From NCBI GenBank assembly GCA_023399275.1, contig JAEWQH010000066.1:1-25518 (forward strand): a DNA stretch of 25,518 nt, in the 5' to 3' direction. This stretch comes from Bacillota bacterium (GTDB lineage Bacteria > Bacillota > Clostridia > Christensenellales > CAG-138). Shown piece after piece: positions 1-7,174 of this stretch (positions are counted from its first letter, which is position 1; the number at the start of each line of letters is the position of its first letter). A program made the translations under genes and the position numbers. A model generated the notes under the pieces. The model saw only the letters and a program-made list of their open reading frames with translations, had not been told where the DNA came from and made no database searches.

Positions 1-19
1 CGGCCCTCGTTTGCGCCGC

Positions 20-46
20 GCCTCTTTGCGCACGGAGGCTTTTTTT
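20..46 (+). terminator. Possible terminator of an upstream gene
   Basis: GCCTC (20-24) and GAGGC (35-39) can form a 5-bp stem with a 10-base loop, followed directly by seven T residues (40-46). The gene it would terminate lies outside the window. The stem is short, so confidence is moderate. Confidence 0.5.
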
Positions 47-69
47 CAAATCGCACCTTGGTTGCCTCG

Positions 70-98
70 TTGAGCAAAGCCGCGCCGCGTGCTAGAAT
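70..98 (+). promoter_or_regulatory. Sigma-A-like promoter, distal, for nfnAB
   Basis: TTGAGC (70-75), 17-base spacer, TAGAAT (93-98). It would give a leader of about 230 bases before nfnA, long enough to carry regulatory structure. Confidence 0.5.
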
Positions 99-229
99 AG
101 ACGCATCGGGGAAAAAACACCTGCTGCGCTCTGCGTCTTTTGAGCCGCCCGCAGGTGGCCGTCCTGCCAGAACTGAATTTTACACACATCCCCGGTCAAA
201 ATTAATATCGATAAAGTGATACCGATATC

Positions 230-258
230 TTTTCTTTTGCGGATTGCCGCAGTATAAT
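230..258 (+). promoter_or_regulatory. Possible proximal promoter for nfnAB
   Basis: A perfect TATAAT lies at 253-258, but the -35 region (TTTTCT at 230-235, 17-base spacing) is poor. An inverted repeat TGCGG/CCGCA (238-251) abuts the -10 box and could be an operator that compensates for, or controls, the weak -35. Confidence 0.4.
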
Positions 259-333
259 AGGCAAAGCGAAAACAGAAAGCATTCCGAGCATCTCTCCATT
301 GGAACTTTGGATCGGCATTGGAAAGGAGACCCT

Positions 334-1197
334 ATGTACCGAATCGTAACCAAGCGGCCGCTGCATGAGACCGTCACGCTCATGGAGGTGGAGGCGCCCT
401 ACATCGCGAAAAAGGCGAAGCCGGGACAGTTCATCATCCTGCGCGTAGACGAAAACGGGGAGCGCATCCCGCTCACCGTCGCGGGGACGGACGCCGCGCG
501 CGGCACGGTAACCATCATCTACCAAAAGGTCGGCTACACCACAAAACGGCTGGACTGCCTGAACGAGGGCGATAGCATCCTCGACTTTGTCGGCCCGCTG
601 GGCGTGGCAAGCCACCTCTCCGGCATGAAGAAGGTGGCCGTCATCGGCGGCGGCCTCGGCGTGGCCATTGCGTATCCGCAGGCAAAAGCGCTGCACGACA
701 TGGGCGCGGAGGTAGACGTGATCGTGGGTTTCCGCAACACGGAGCTGATGATCCTCATGGATGAGCTCAAGGCCGCAAGCACGAACCTCTACGTCATGAC
801 GGATGACGGCTCAAACGGACACAAGGGCTTCGTGACCACCGCGCTGGAGGAGCAGCTCAAGGCCGGCAAACAATATGACCACGTCATCGCCATCGGCCCG
901 CTGGTCATGATGCGCGCGGTGTGCAACATCACCAAGCAATACGATATCCCCACCGTGATCTCGATGAACCCCATCATGATCGACGGCACGGGCATGTGCG
1001 GCTGCTGCCGCGTCACCGTCGGCGGGGAGATGAAGTTTGCGTGCGTGGACGGGCCCGATTTCGACGGCTTCCAGGTGGACTGGGACGAGGCCATCGCCCG
1101 CGGAAAGATGTATCGCAAAGAGGAGGCCGAGAGCCTGGAGTGCAAGGCCTGCAATCTCAAAAACGTGGAGCTCCAGGCCAAGCGGGGAGGAAACTGA
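334..1197 (+). CDS. nfnA: NfnA: FAD/[2Fe-2S] subunit of NADH-dependent reduced ferredoxin:NADP+ oxidoreductase
   Basis: The small subunit of the cytoplasmic electron-bifurcating transhydrogenase, which couples NADPH to NAD+ and ferredoxin. The protein is 287 aa, the usual size. Residues 1-100 form a ferredoxin-reductase-like FAD domain with an R-x-P-L-T motif at 44-48. Residues 101-215 form an NAD-binding domain starting VAVIGGGLG. A C-terminal PyrK/NfnA-like [2Fe-2S] site has D217, C222, C225 and C237, fitting the Asp/3-Cys ligation known for NfnA. Start: an upstream in-frame ATG at 244 exists, but ATG 334 has GAAAGGAG 7 bases ahead and begins at the conserved MYRIV. The nfnB start follows the stop by one base, indicating translational coupling. 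Alternatives are SudB or a PyrK-like protein; pairing with the next gene and absence of pyrD favour NfnA. Confidence 0.9.
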   Translation: MYRIVTKRPLHETVTLMEVEAPYIAKKAKPGQFIILRVDENGERIPLTVAGTDAARGTVTIIYQKVGYTTKRLDCLNEGDSILDFVGPLGVASHLSGMKKVAVIGGGLGVAIAYPQAKALHDMGAEVDVIVGFRNTELMILMDELKAASTNLYVMTDDGSNGHKGFVTTALEEQLKAGKQYDHVIAIGPLVMMRAVCNITKQYDIPTVISMNPIMIDGTGMCGCCRVTVGGEMKFACVDGPDFDGFQVDWDEAIARGKMYRKEEAESLECKACNLKNVELQAKRGGN

Positions 1198-1198
1198 C

Positions 1199-2590
1199 AT
1201 GCCGAATATGAGACTGACCAAGCTGCCCGCGCGCGAGCAGGATCCAAACGTGCGCAACTGCAATTTTGAGGAGGTTTCCCAGGGCTACGACGAGGCCATG
1301 GCGATAGACGAAGCCAAGCGCTGCCTCAACTGCAAGCATAAGCCCTGCGTCACCGGCTGCCCCGTCAACGTGCGCATCCCGGAGTTCATCCAGCTCGTCA
1401 CGGAAGGAAAGTTTATGGAGGCCTACGAGGTCATCCGCTCCACCAACGCGCTGCCCGCCGTCTGCGGCCGCGTCTGCCCGCAGGAGACCCAGTGCGAGCA
1501 GAAGTGCGTGCGCGGCATCAAGGGCGAGCCGGTGGGCATCGGCCGGCTGGAGCGCTTTGTGGCGGACTACGCCATGGCGCACGGCGCCGCGCCTGCAAAG
1601 CCTCTGCCGGACAACGGCAAAAAGGTGGCCATCGTCGGCAGCGGCCCCGCGGGGCTGACCTGCGCGGGAGACCTTAGAAAGCTCGGCTACGGGGTGACCA
1701 TCTTCGAGGCACTCCATACGCCCGGCGGCGTGCTGGTCTACGGTATCCCCGAATTCCGCCTGCCCAAGCAGTTGGTTCGGGACGAGATCAAGACACTCGA
1801 GGATATCGGCGTAGCGATCGAAACCAACATGGTCGTCGGCCGCAGCATTACGCTCGACGAGCTCCTCGAGGAGGAAGGCTACAGCGCGGTCTTCATCGGC
1901 AGCGGCGCGGGATTGCCGCGGTTTCAGTGCATCCCGGGCGAAAACCTCAACGGCGTGTATTCCGCCAACGAGTTTTTGACGCGCATCAACCTCATGAAGG
2001 CCTATCACTTCCCCGAGGTGGATACGCCGGTGCAGGTGGGCAAAAACGCGGCGATCGTCGGCGGCGGCAACGTGGCCATGGATGCGGCGCGGTGTGCAAA
2101 GCGCCTCGGCGCGGAGCACGTCTACATCGTCTACCGCCGTGGCGAGCAGGAGATGCCCGCCCGTGTGGAGGAGGTGCACCACGCCAAGGAGGAAGGCATC
2201 ATCTTCAAGATGCTGACGAACCCCACGGAGATACTCGGAGATGAAAACGGCCACGTCAAAGGCATGACCTGTGTGGAGATGGAGCTCGGCGAGCCGGACG
2301 CGAGCGGACGCAGGCGCCCCGTCGTCAAACCGGGCAGCGAGCACACCATCGATGTGGACACGGTGGTCATCGCCATCGGCAACAGCCCAAACCCGCTGAT
2401 CAAGAACACGACGCCGGGCCTCGCCACCGAGAAATGGGGCGGCATCATCGTGGACGAAGCCACGGGCAAGACCAGCCGCGAGCATGTCTACGCGGGCGGA
2501 GACACGGTCACGGGTGCTGCGACGGTTATCCTCGCGATGGGCGCGGGCAAGACGGCGGCAAAGGCGATCCACGAGGAACTGAGCAAGTAA
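1199..2590 (+). CDS. nfnB: NfnB / GltD-like: FAD and two [4Fe-4S] cluster subunit
   Basis: The large subunit of the Nfn complex, where NADPH is oxidised and electrons bifurcate at FAD. It is 463 aa, as expected. The N-terminal ferredoxin-like region has two Cys groups, C42/C45/C50/C54 and C89/C93/C99/C103. FAD-binding G-x-G-x-x-G is at 147-152 (VGSGPAG), followed by PGGVLVYGIPEFRLP at 175-189, a family hallmark. The second Rossmann motif VGGGNVAMD (287-295) is the NADPH site, and YAGGD near the C-terminus closes the FAD fold. Start ATG 1199 follows GGGGAGG and lies one base after the nfnA stop; ATG 1208 is an alternative. The same family includes the glutamate synthase small subunit, but there is no large gltB nearby and nfnA is adjacent. 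Confidence 0.9.
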   Translation: MPNMRLTKLPAREQDPNVRNCNFEEVSQGYDEAMAIDEAKRCLNCKHKPCVTGCPVNVRIPEFIQLVTEGKFMEAYEVIRSTNALPAVCGRVCPQETQCEQKCVRGIKGEPVGIGRLERFVADYAMAHGAAPAKPLPDNGKKVAIVGSGPAGLTCAGDLRKLGYGVTIFEALHTPGGVLVYGIPEFRLPKQLVRDEIKTLEDIGVAIETNMVVGRSITLDELLEEEGYSAVFIGSGAGLPRFQCIPGENLNGVYSANEFLTRINLMKAYHFPEVDTPVQVGKNAAIVGGGNVAMDAARCAKRLGAEHVYIVYRRGEQEMPARVEEVHHAKEEGIIFKMLTNPTEILGDENGHVKGMTCVEMELGEPDASGRRRPVVKPGSEHTIDVDTVVIAIGNSPNPLIKNTTPGLATEKWGGIIVDEATGKTSREHVYAGGDTVTGAATVILAMGAGKTAAKAIHEELSK

Positions 2591-2627
2591 CCGCTTTGTT
2601 TCCGGGAAGAAAAGAAAAAGGCAAGCG

Positions 2628-2662
2628 AAAAGCGCAACGGTGAATCAAACCGCTGCGCTTTT
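2628..2662. terminator. Bidirectional terminator between nfnB and the small membrane gene
   Basis: AAAAGCGCA (2628-2636) pairs with TGCGCTTTT (2654-2662), and CGGT (2638-2641) with ACCG (2649-2652). One A-C mismatch separates the two helices and the loop is 7 bases. A-tract and T-tract make it work in both directions. The minus-strand gene's stop codon (2645-2647) is inside the loop. Confidence 0.75.
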
Positions 2663-2938
2663 GGTAGCAGACCGTGTTTCCTCTTTGCTTGCGTTCAGCT
2701 TTCGAGCAAGATAGATTGCCGCAAGCATAAACATACCTGCGATGAGGCTGACGAGTGCAGCTGCGTGCAGGGAGGTAAGGATCACCTGAAGGCTTGGTTC
2801 TAATAGGTTGATGATAAGAATAGCTTCTGTGATGAAAACGATCACTAGACACAGGATTATCATGCGCTTACGTTTCAGCGTAACCCTTTCGCGAAATACC
2901 GTTGACAACAAAATGTTACCATTGATATAAGTTGCCAA
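2645..2938 (-). CDS. Small two-helix membrane protein, unknown
   Basis: I do not recognise this protein. The open frame gives 97 aa from a TTG start at 2938. A shorter form starts at ATG 2863 (72 aa), just after a basic stretch (LKRKR) that would sit inside the membrane by the positive-inside rule. Two hydrophobic helices are visible (about residues 26-45 and 55-78 of the long form), then a polar tail rich in Lys, Ser, Thr and Ala. Neither start has a strong ribosome site. It is convergent with nfnB and shares its terminator. The DNA is AT-richer than the neighbours (26 of 60 G+C in 2821-2880, counted), like the VanZ gene beyond it. It could be a genuine small membrane protein or a decayed fragment. 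Confidence 0.5.
   Translation of the reverse strand: MATYINGNILLSTVFRERVTLKRKRMIILCLVIVFITEAILIINLLEPSLQVILTSLHAAALVSLIAGMFMLAAIYLARKLNASKEETRSATKSAAV
2902..2931 (+). promoter_or_regulatory. Possible promoter for the VanZ gene
   Basis: A perfect TTGACA (2902-2907) is followed after 18 bases by TATAAG (2926-2931). It lies over the 5' end of the minus-strand small gene and would give a leader of roughly 240 bases for the VanZ gene. That leader contains a hairpin, AGGAT-T-GTT / AAC-ATCCT (3099-3118), and no obvious gene. Confidence 0.45.
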
Positions 2939-3173
2939 TCAGGAGTTTCCGTGGAGAAAAACAGTTCCACGAGACTTCGTTTCTATTTCGCAAAAAAAAC
3001 CGTCTCAAAATTCGATTTGATTTCTTGGCGGAAAAGAAGCAAAGTAACGGTTCTTCGTTGTACAATAAAGAGGATGCCAAAGGCTTTTTTCCGATATGAG
3101 GATTGTTGAAAACATCCTTGCCTTTGTGATCGAAAGCACATCGAGATGGAACTAAAGCGGTGGAGGCATGTGC

Positions 3174-3905
3174 ATGAAGACGTTTCTAAAGCGGATCAAG
3201 AGTTACAATTGGCGCGCGCTGCTTTGCGTTTCAGGATTTGTAATCGCAAGTGTTTTTTCGATCCAATACGGTAGGCTGATCCAGCAGGATGGCCTGTTTT
3301 TACCGCCATTTGATCTGATTTTAGCGATACTGCTCGTGATGCTACCGCTGTTGTTTGCAACATATCACGGAACGCGAATGAAGAATGGTGAACGCTGGAA
3401 AAGCATCGTGACCTCGGCGGGATTCTATTTCGCATTTGCCTACTATCTTTTTTCGCTGTATTGCTTCCTCTTTGCGGGAGGGCGTGCGGACTATGACTAT
3501 TCATATAATCCAATCACCTGGATTCCGTTTCAGCAGCTTTTCGCGCACTTTGCAAACGGCGCTTCAATTGACGATCTTGCGTTTCTGGCATTGGGCTATC
3601 TCAAGAATGCAGCATTGTTTGCTCCGCTGGGATTCTTCCTTCCGTTTACAGGCAGATGCATGAAGCACCTCGGCTTGGTGTCGATTACATCGTTCTTGCT
3701 CATAGTTGCGGTTGAACTGATACAATATTGGACGAAAACAGGGTTTTTCGACGCGGATGATGTGATCTGCAATCTTTTGGGAGTCGCGTGTGGATATGGC
3801 ATCTCACGCCTATACATCATCCAAGAAACCCTTCGGTTTATAACCAATACGAAACGCAGCTATCTTGCCAGGCCGCGCAGTGAACAGGAAAGGGACATAG
3901 CGTAA
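3174..3905 (+). CDS. VanZ-family membrane protein
   Basis: A 243-aa integral membrane protein of the VanZ family. Several members affect teicoplanin or lipoglycopeptide resistance, but the biochemical role is not settled. About six hydrophobic helices are visible. The family signature is in the C-terminal half: an N-A-x-L-F-A-P-L-G-F segment, then V-E-L-I-Q with a G-F-F-D-A-D-D-V-I-C-N-L-L-G loop (the usual E-x-x-Q and D-D-x-x-x-N-x-x-G residues). Start: ATG 3168 is in frame, but GGAGG (3162-3166) is only 1 base from it and 7 bases from ATG 3174, so 3174 is preferred. The gene is AT-richer than its surroundings (27 and 29 of 60 G+C in 3241-3300 and 3601-3660, against 40 of 60 in 4381-4440), which suggests acquisition by transfer. 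cca starts one base after the stop. Confidence 0.82.
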   Translation: MKTFLKRIKSYNWRALLCVSGFVIASVFSIQYGRLIQQDGLFLPPFDLILAILLVMLPLLFATYHGTRMKNGERWKSIVTSAGFYFAFAYYLFSLYCFLFAGGRADYDYSYNPITWIPFQQLFAHFANGASIDDLAFLALGYLKNAALFAPLGFFLPFTGRCMKHLGLVSITSFLLIVAVELIQYWTKTGFFDADDVICNLLGVACGYGISRLYIIQETLRFITNTKRSYLARPRSEQERDIA

Positions 3906-3906
3906 C

Positions 3907-5277
3907 TTGAACATCACAATCCCCGAAACACTCCTCCCACTTGCGGAGGCGTTTGCAAAAGAAAATACAGAGGTGTTTGCCGTCGGCGGTCTGGTTCGAA
4001 ACGCGCTGCTAAACCTGCCGCCGGCGGATATCGATGTCTGCTCGCGGCTTGCGCCGGCGCAGGTCGCAGAGCGCATGCCGCGCTACGGCATCCGCGTAAT
4101 CGAAAAAGCCGCCGAGATGGGCACCGTGGAGCTGCATTTCGGCGGTGCGATCGTCGAACACACCACCTTCCGGCGGGAGACGTATGCGAAAGGCGGCGAG
4201 CACCGGCCGAATGCGGTTTCGTTTGGCGAAAGCCTGGCAGAGGATGCGCGGCGGCGGGATTTCTCCGTCAACGCGCTGTATGCCAACCTTTTGACGGGTG
4301 AAGTCCGCGACCCCACGGGCGGCATCGCCGATCTGAAAGAGCGCATCCTCCGCACCACAAGCGCGAATCCGGACGACATCCTCCGCTCGGACGCGCTGCG
4401 GATATTGCGCCTCGTGCGCTTTGCCTGCGAGCTGGGGTTTGAAATCGACGGGGACACTTGGCTTGCCGCGAAGCGGAACGCGCCCAAGCTCAAGGATATC
4501 GCCGCCGAGCGCAGGCGGCAGGAGTTTGTAAAAATCTTGCTTACCGACGCGCGCTATCCCACGCTGGGGCGGGATGAAATGCGCTCTCCCCTGCGCGGAC
4601 TGCGGCTGCTGGACGAGCTGGATATCTGGGATGATCTCGTGCCGGAGTTCAACCTTGCGCGCGGCATGGCGCAGCGGCCGGATCATCACCGCTACGACGT
4701 ATTGGAGCATAGCTTCCATGTCTGCGCGGCGGCCCCGCCGACAGAGAAGCTGCGCCTCGCGGCGCTGCTGCACGACGTGGGAAAGCCGGATTGCAAGCGC
4801 GAAACGGGCAAGCAGTATGCCCACGATAAGTATGGCGAACGCATCAGCAAGCGCGTCCTGGAGGAGCTGCGCTTTCCGGCGCGGACGGTATCCGAGGTCA
4901 GCCGGCTTATCGGCGGGCATATGTACGACATCCAGCACCAGGCCAAGCAGGAAACGCTGCGCATGCGCTTCGCTATCTGGGGGCGGGAGCGCACGTTGGG
5001 GCAGATTCAGCTGCGGGAGGCGGATATCCGCGGCTGCGGGTACGACACGGACTATGTCGCGGCCGACTGGCGCGCGCTCTATGAAACCATGCTGCACGAC
5101 GGCACGCCGTTTTCCGAGCGGGAGCTGGCGATCACGGGCGAGCAGCTCATGGCAGCCTCCGGCCTTCCGGAGGGGCAGGCGCTCGGCGCGCTCAAAAAAA
5201 AGTTATTTTTTCACTGCGTGAAGCACCCGGGAGATAACAACCTCCCGCGCTTGATGCAATTGGCAAAAAACGGTTGA
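3907..5277 (+). CDS. cca: CCA tRNA nucleotidyltransferase with HD domain
   Basis: A class II nucleotidyltransferase that adds or repairs the 3' CCA end of tRNAs (456 aa). The catalytic head has GGLVRN at 27-32 (usual GGxVRD, here with Asn) and the metal-binding D-I-D at 41-43. RRRDFSVNALY at 115-125 is the ribose/loop motif. ERRRQE at 201-206 matches the base-recognition helix motif that normally reads E-x-x-R. A C-terminal HD domain follows, with HD at 289-290 in LLHDVGK and further His residues at 260-271, suggesting phosphatase or phosphodiesterase activity. Start: TTG 3907, one base after the VanZ stop, with AGGAAAGGG about 11 bases ahead. No ATG is available near the conserved N-terminus. 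A CC- or A-adding specialised relative cannot be excluded by eye. Confidence 0.9.
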   Translation: MNITIPETLLPLAEAFAKENTEVFAVGGLVRNALLNLPPADIDVCSRLAPAQVAERMPRYGIRVIEKAAEMGTVELHFGGAIVEHTTFRRETYAKGGEHRPNAVSFGESLAEDARRRDFSVNALYANLLTGEVRDPTGGIADLKERILRTTSANPDDILRSDALRILRLVRFACELGFEIDGDTWLAAKRNAPKLKDIAAERRRQEFVKILLTDARYPTLGRDEMRSPLRGLRLLDELDIWDDLVPEFNLARGMAQRPDHHRYDVLEHSFHVCAAAPPTEKLRLAALLHDVGKPDCKRETGKQYAHDKYGERISKRVLEELRFPARTVSEVSRLIGGHMYDIQHQAKQETLRMRFAIWGRERTLGQIQLREADIRGCGYDTDYVAADWRALYETMLHDGTPFSERELAITGEQLMAASGLPEGQALGALKKKLFFHCVKHPGDNNLPRLMQLAKNG

Positions 5278-5307
5278 CGGAAGGAGCTTTTCTCCTCCCC
5301 CGCGCAA

Positions 5308-5329
5308 GGGCGGCTGACGTCGCCCGTTT
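5308..5329 (+). terminator. Probable terminator after cca
   Basis: GGGCG (5308-5312) and CGCCC (5321-5325) form a stem with an 8-base loop, followed by GTTTT. It is short but placed between cca and a fresh promoter for glnS. Confidence 0.45.
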
Positions 5330-5341
5330 TCCGCCCGTGAA

Positions 5342-5370
5342 TTGACATTTCGGGTCGGTTACCCGATAAT
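5342..5370 (+). promoter_or_regulatory. Strong sigma-A-like promoter for glnS
   Basis: TTGACA (5342-5347), 17-base spacer, GATAAT (5365-5370). The spacer contains the inverted repeat CGGGT-CGGTT-ACCCG (5351-5365), where a repressor could block RNA polymerase. The predicted leader is only about 17 bases, so control by a leader RNA is unlikely. Confidence 0.75.
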
Positions 5371-5393
5371 GGATGCAGTAAATTTGGAGGCAC

Positions 5394-7067
5394 ATGGCAA
5401 TGGAAGAGGTAAAACGCCCAAAGAACTTCATCGAGGAGTTCATCGAAGAGGATATCCGCGCAAACGGGCCGCGCGTGCAAACCCGGTTTCCGCCCGAGCC
5501 AAACGGCTACCTGCACATCGGCCACGCGAAAGCCCTCGCCATCGACTTCGGTATGGCGGAGCGTTACGGCGGCGTGTGCAACCTGCGCTACGACGACACG
5601 AACCCCGCCAAGGAGGACGTGGAGTATGTGGACGCGATCCAGGAGGATATCCTCTGGCTCGGTTTTCGCTGGAACAAGATCCTCTTCGGCTCCTCTTACT
5701 TCGACCAGTGCTACGATCTCGCCGTCAAACTCATCCAAAAAGGCGTTGCCTATGTGGATGAGCTGACCAAGGACGAGATGCGCGCCTACCGCGGCACCCT
5801 GACGCAGCCGGGCAAAAACAGCCCGTATCGCGACCGGCCGGCCGGGGAGAGCCTCGATCTGTTTACGCGCATGCGCGCAGGCGAGTTTGCGGACGGCACC
5901 AAGACCCTCCGCGCCAAAATCGACATGGCTTCGCCGAATATCAACATGCGCGACCCCGCGCTGTATCGCATCAAGCATGTGCGCCATCATCAGACGGGCG
6001 ATAAGTGGTGCATCTATCCGATGTACGACTTTGCCCATCCGATTCAGGATGCCATCGAGGGCGTGACGCACTCGCTCTGCTCGCTGGAGTACGAGGCGCA
6101 CCGCCCGCTGTACGACTGGGTGATCGAGCAGTGCGAATTCGACCCCAAACCACGGCAGATCGAGTTTGCGCGGCTGAATATGACGGACACGATCATGAGC
6201 AAGCGCTATCTGCGCCGGCTCGTGGAGGAAGGCTTCGTCTCCGGCTGGGACGATCCGCGCATGCCGACCCTCTGCGGTATGCGGCGGCGCGGCTATCCTG
6301 CCCCCGCCATCCGTGATTTTCTCGAGCGCATCGGCGTCTCCAAGGCGGACAGCGTCGTGGACGCCGCCATGCTGGAGCACTGCGTACGCGAAAACCTCAA
6401 CGAGACGGCGCCCCGCCGCATGGCGGTGCTCGAACCCGTGCTCGTGGAGATCGACAACTGGCAAGCGGGCGAGGCGGAGCAGATCGAGCTGGAAAACCAC
6501 CCGAACCACCCCGAGCTGGGCACGCGCGCCGTGCGCCTGGGCAAGCGCGTCTACATTGAGCGCGGGGATTTTGCGGAGAACCCGCCGAGCAAGTTTTTCC
6601 GCCTCAAACCGGAGGGCGAGGTGCGGCTCAAGGGCGCCTATATCATCAAGTGCACCGGCTGGGAAGCGGACGACGACGGCACGATCACGAAGATCCACTG
6701 CACCTATGACCCCGAGAGCCACAGCGGCGCGGATGCGCGCAAGGTCAAGGGCACGCTGCACTGGGTCAACGCGGACGACGCGGTCGCTGCGGAATTCCGC
6801 CTCTACGACACGCTCATGAAGAGCGAGAGCGCCGAGCAGGAAGACGAGGAGGAGGAGTCCGCGGCCGAGAAGGACTTCGTCGACGCGCTCAATCCCGATT
6901 CGCTCGTGGTTTGCAGGGGGGTTGTCGAGCCTGCGCTCAAGGGCGCGGCGGCGGGTGAGCACTACCAGTTTCTGCGCGAAGGGTACTTCTGCGCGGACCC
7001 GGAAAGCACCCCCGAGACCCCGGTCTTCAACCGCACCGTCGGGCTCAAGGACAGCTACAAGGCATAG
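5394..7067 (+). CDS. glnS: Glutaminyl-tRNA synthetase
   Basis: A class I synthetase that charges tRNA-Gln directly with glutamine (557 aa, normal length). The nucleotide site begins PPEPNGYLHIGH at 33-44 (HIGH 41-44). The second signature is IMSKR at 267-271 in place of KMSKS, typical of GlnRS. The DDPRMPT segment follows at about 291-297. The C-terminal part is the two-barrel anticodon-binding region, ending in F-N-R-T-V-G-L-K-D. Residues about 476-493 carry an acidic Glu/Asp-rich stretch I do not associate with the family. GGAGG (5386-5390) is 3 bases from ATG 5394 and 9 from ATG 5400, so the start may be two codons later. gltX follows. Confidence 0.94.
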   Translation: MAMEEVKRPKNFIEEFIEEDIRANGPRVQTRFPPEPNGYLHIGHAKALAIDFGMAERYGGVCNLRYDDTNPAKEDVEYVDAIQEDILWLGFRWNKILFGSSYFDQCYDLAVKLIQKGVAYVDELTKDEMRAYRGTLTQPGKNSPYRDRPAGESLDLFTRMRAGEFADGTKTLRAKIDMASPNINMRDPALYRIKHVRHHQTGDKWCIYPMYDFAHPIQDAIEGVTHSLCSLEYEAHRPLYDWVIEQCEFDPKPRQIEFARLNMTDTIMSKRYLRRLVEEGFVSGWDDPRMPTLCGMRRRGYPAPAIRDFLERIGVSKADSVVDAAMLEHCVRENLNETAPRRMAVLEPVLVEIDNWQAGEAEQIELENHPNHPELGTRAVRLGKRVYIERGDFAENPPSKFFRLKPEGEVRLKGAYIIKCTGWEADDDGTITKIHCTYDPESHSGADARKVKGTLHWVNADDAVAAEFRLYDTLMKSESAEQEDEEEESAAEKDFVDALNPDSLVVCRGVVEPALKGAAAGEHYQFLREGYFCADPESTPETPVFNRTVGLKDSYKA

Positions 7068-7081
7068 CGGCTTTTTTACCG

Positions 7082-7106
7082 CCTGTTTCCCCGCTGCGAA
7101 AACAGG
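7082..7106 (+). other. Hairpin between glnS and gltX
   Basis: CCTGTTT (7082-7088) can pair with AAACAGG (7100-7106), 7 bp with an 11-base loop. No T-run follows, so it is not a standard terminator. It may be an RNA-processing or attenuation structure, or chance. No T-box features were seen. Confidence 0.3.
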
Positions 7107-7174
7107 GACACAAACGCAGTCAAATTCTATTGTCTATTCTTCTTTTCAGAAGAGCAGAGTTTGGAGATATCCGT

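Larger units (their letters stand above)
1..333. other. Non-coding leader upstream of nfnA
   Basis: No convincing gene lies here. It holds a terminator-like hairpin (20-46), a good sigma-A-like promoter (70-98), a second -10 box close to the gene (253-258) and possible structure. CACCTGC (118-124) can pair with GCAGGTG (151-157). ATATCG (205-210) mirrors CGATAT (223-228). TGCGG (238-242) mirrors CCGCA (247-251) immediately before the second -10 box. I do not recognise a known riboswitch. A short leader protein cannot be excluded but none stands out. Confidence 0.5.

Noticed and set aside
1157..2572. Long open frame on the minus strand opposite nfnB (471 codons)
   Set aside because: GC-rich codon-position shadow; the plus-strand protein has complete motifs, and the antisense product is Ala/Arg/His/Asp-rich with no recognisable domain.
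5211..6962. Very long minus-strand open frame (583 codons) opposite glnS
   Set aside because: It covers conserved glnS sequence and the 5' promoter region; its composition is typical of an antisense shadow of a GC-rich gene.
7068..7174. T-box leader before gltX
   Set aside because: The gap is too short and has no antiterminator/terminator pair or T-box consensus; only one simple hairpin was found.
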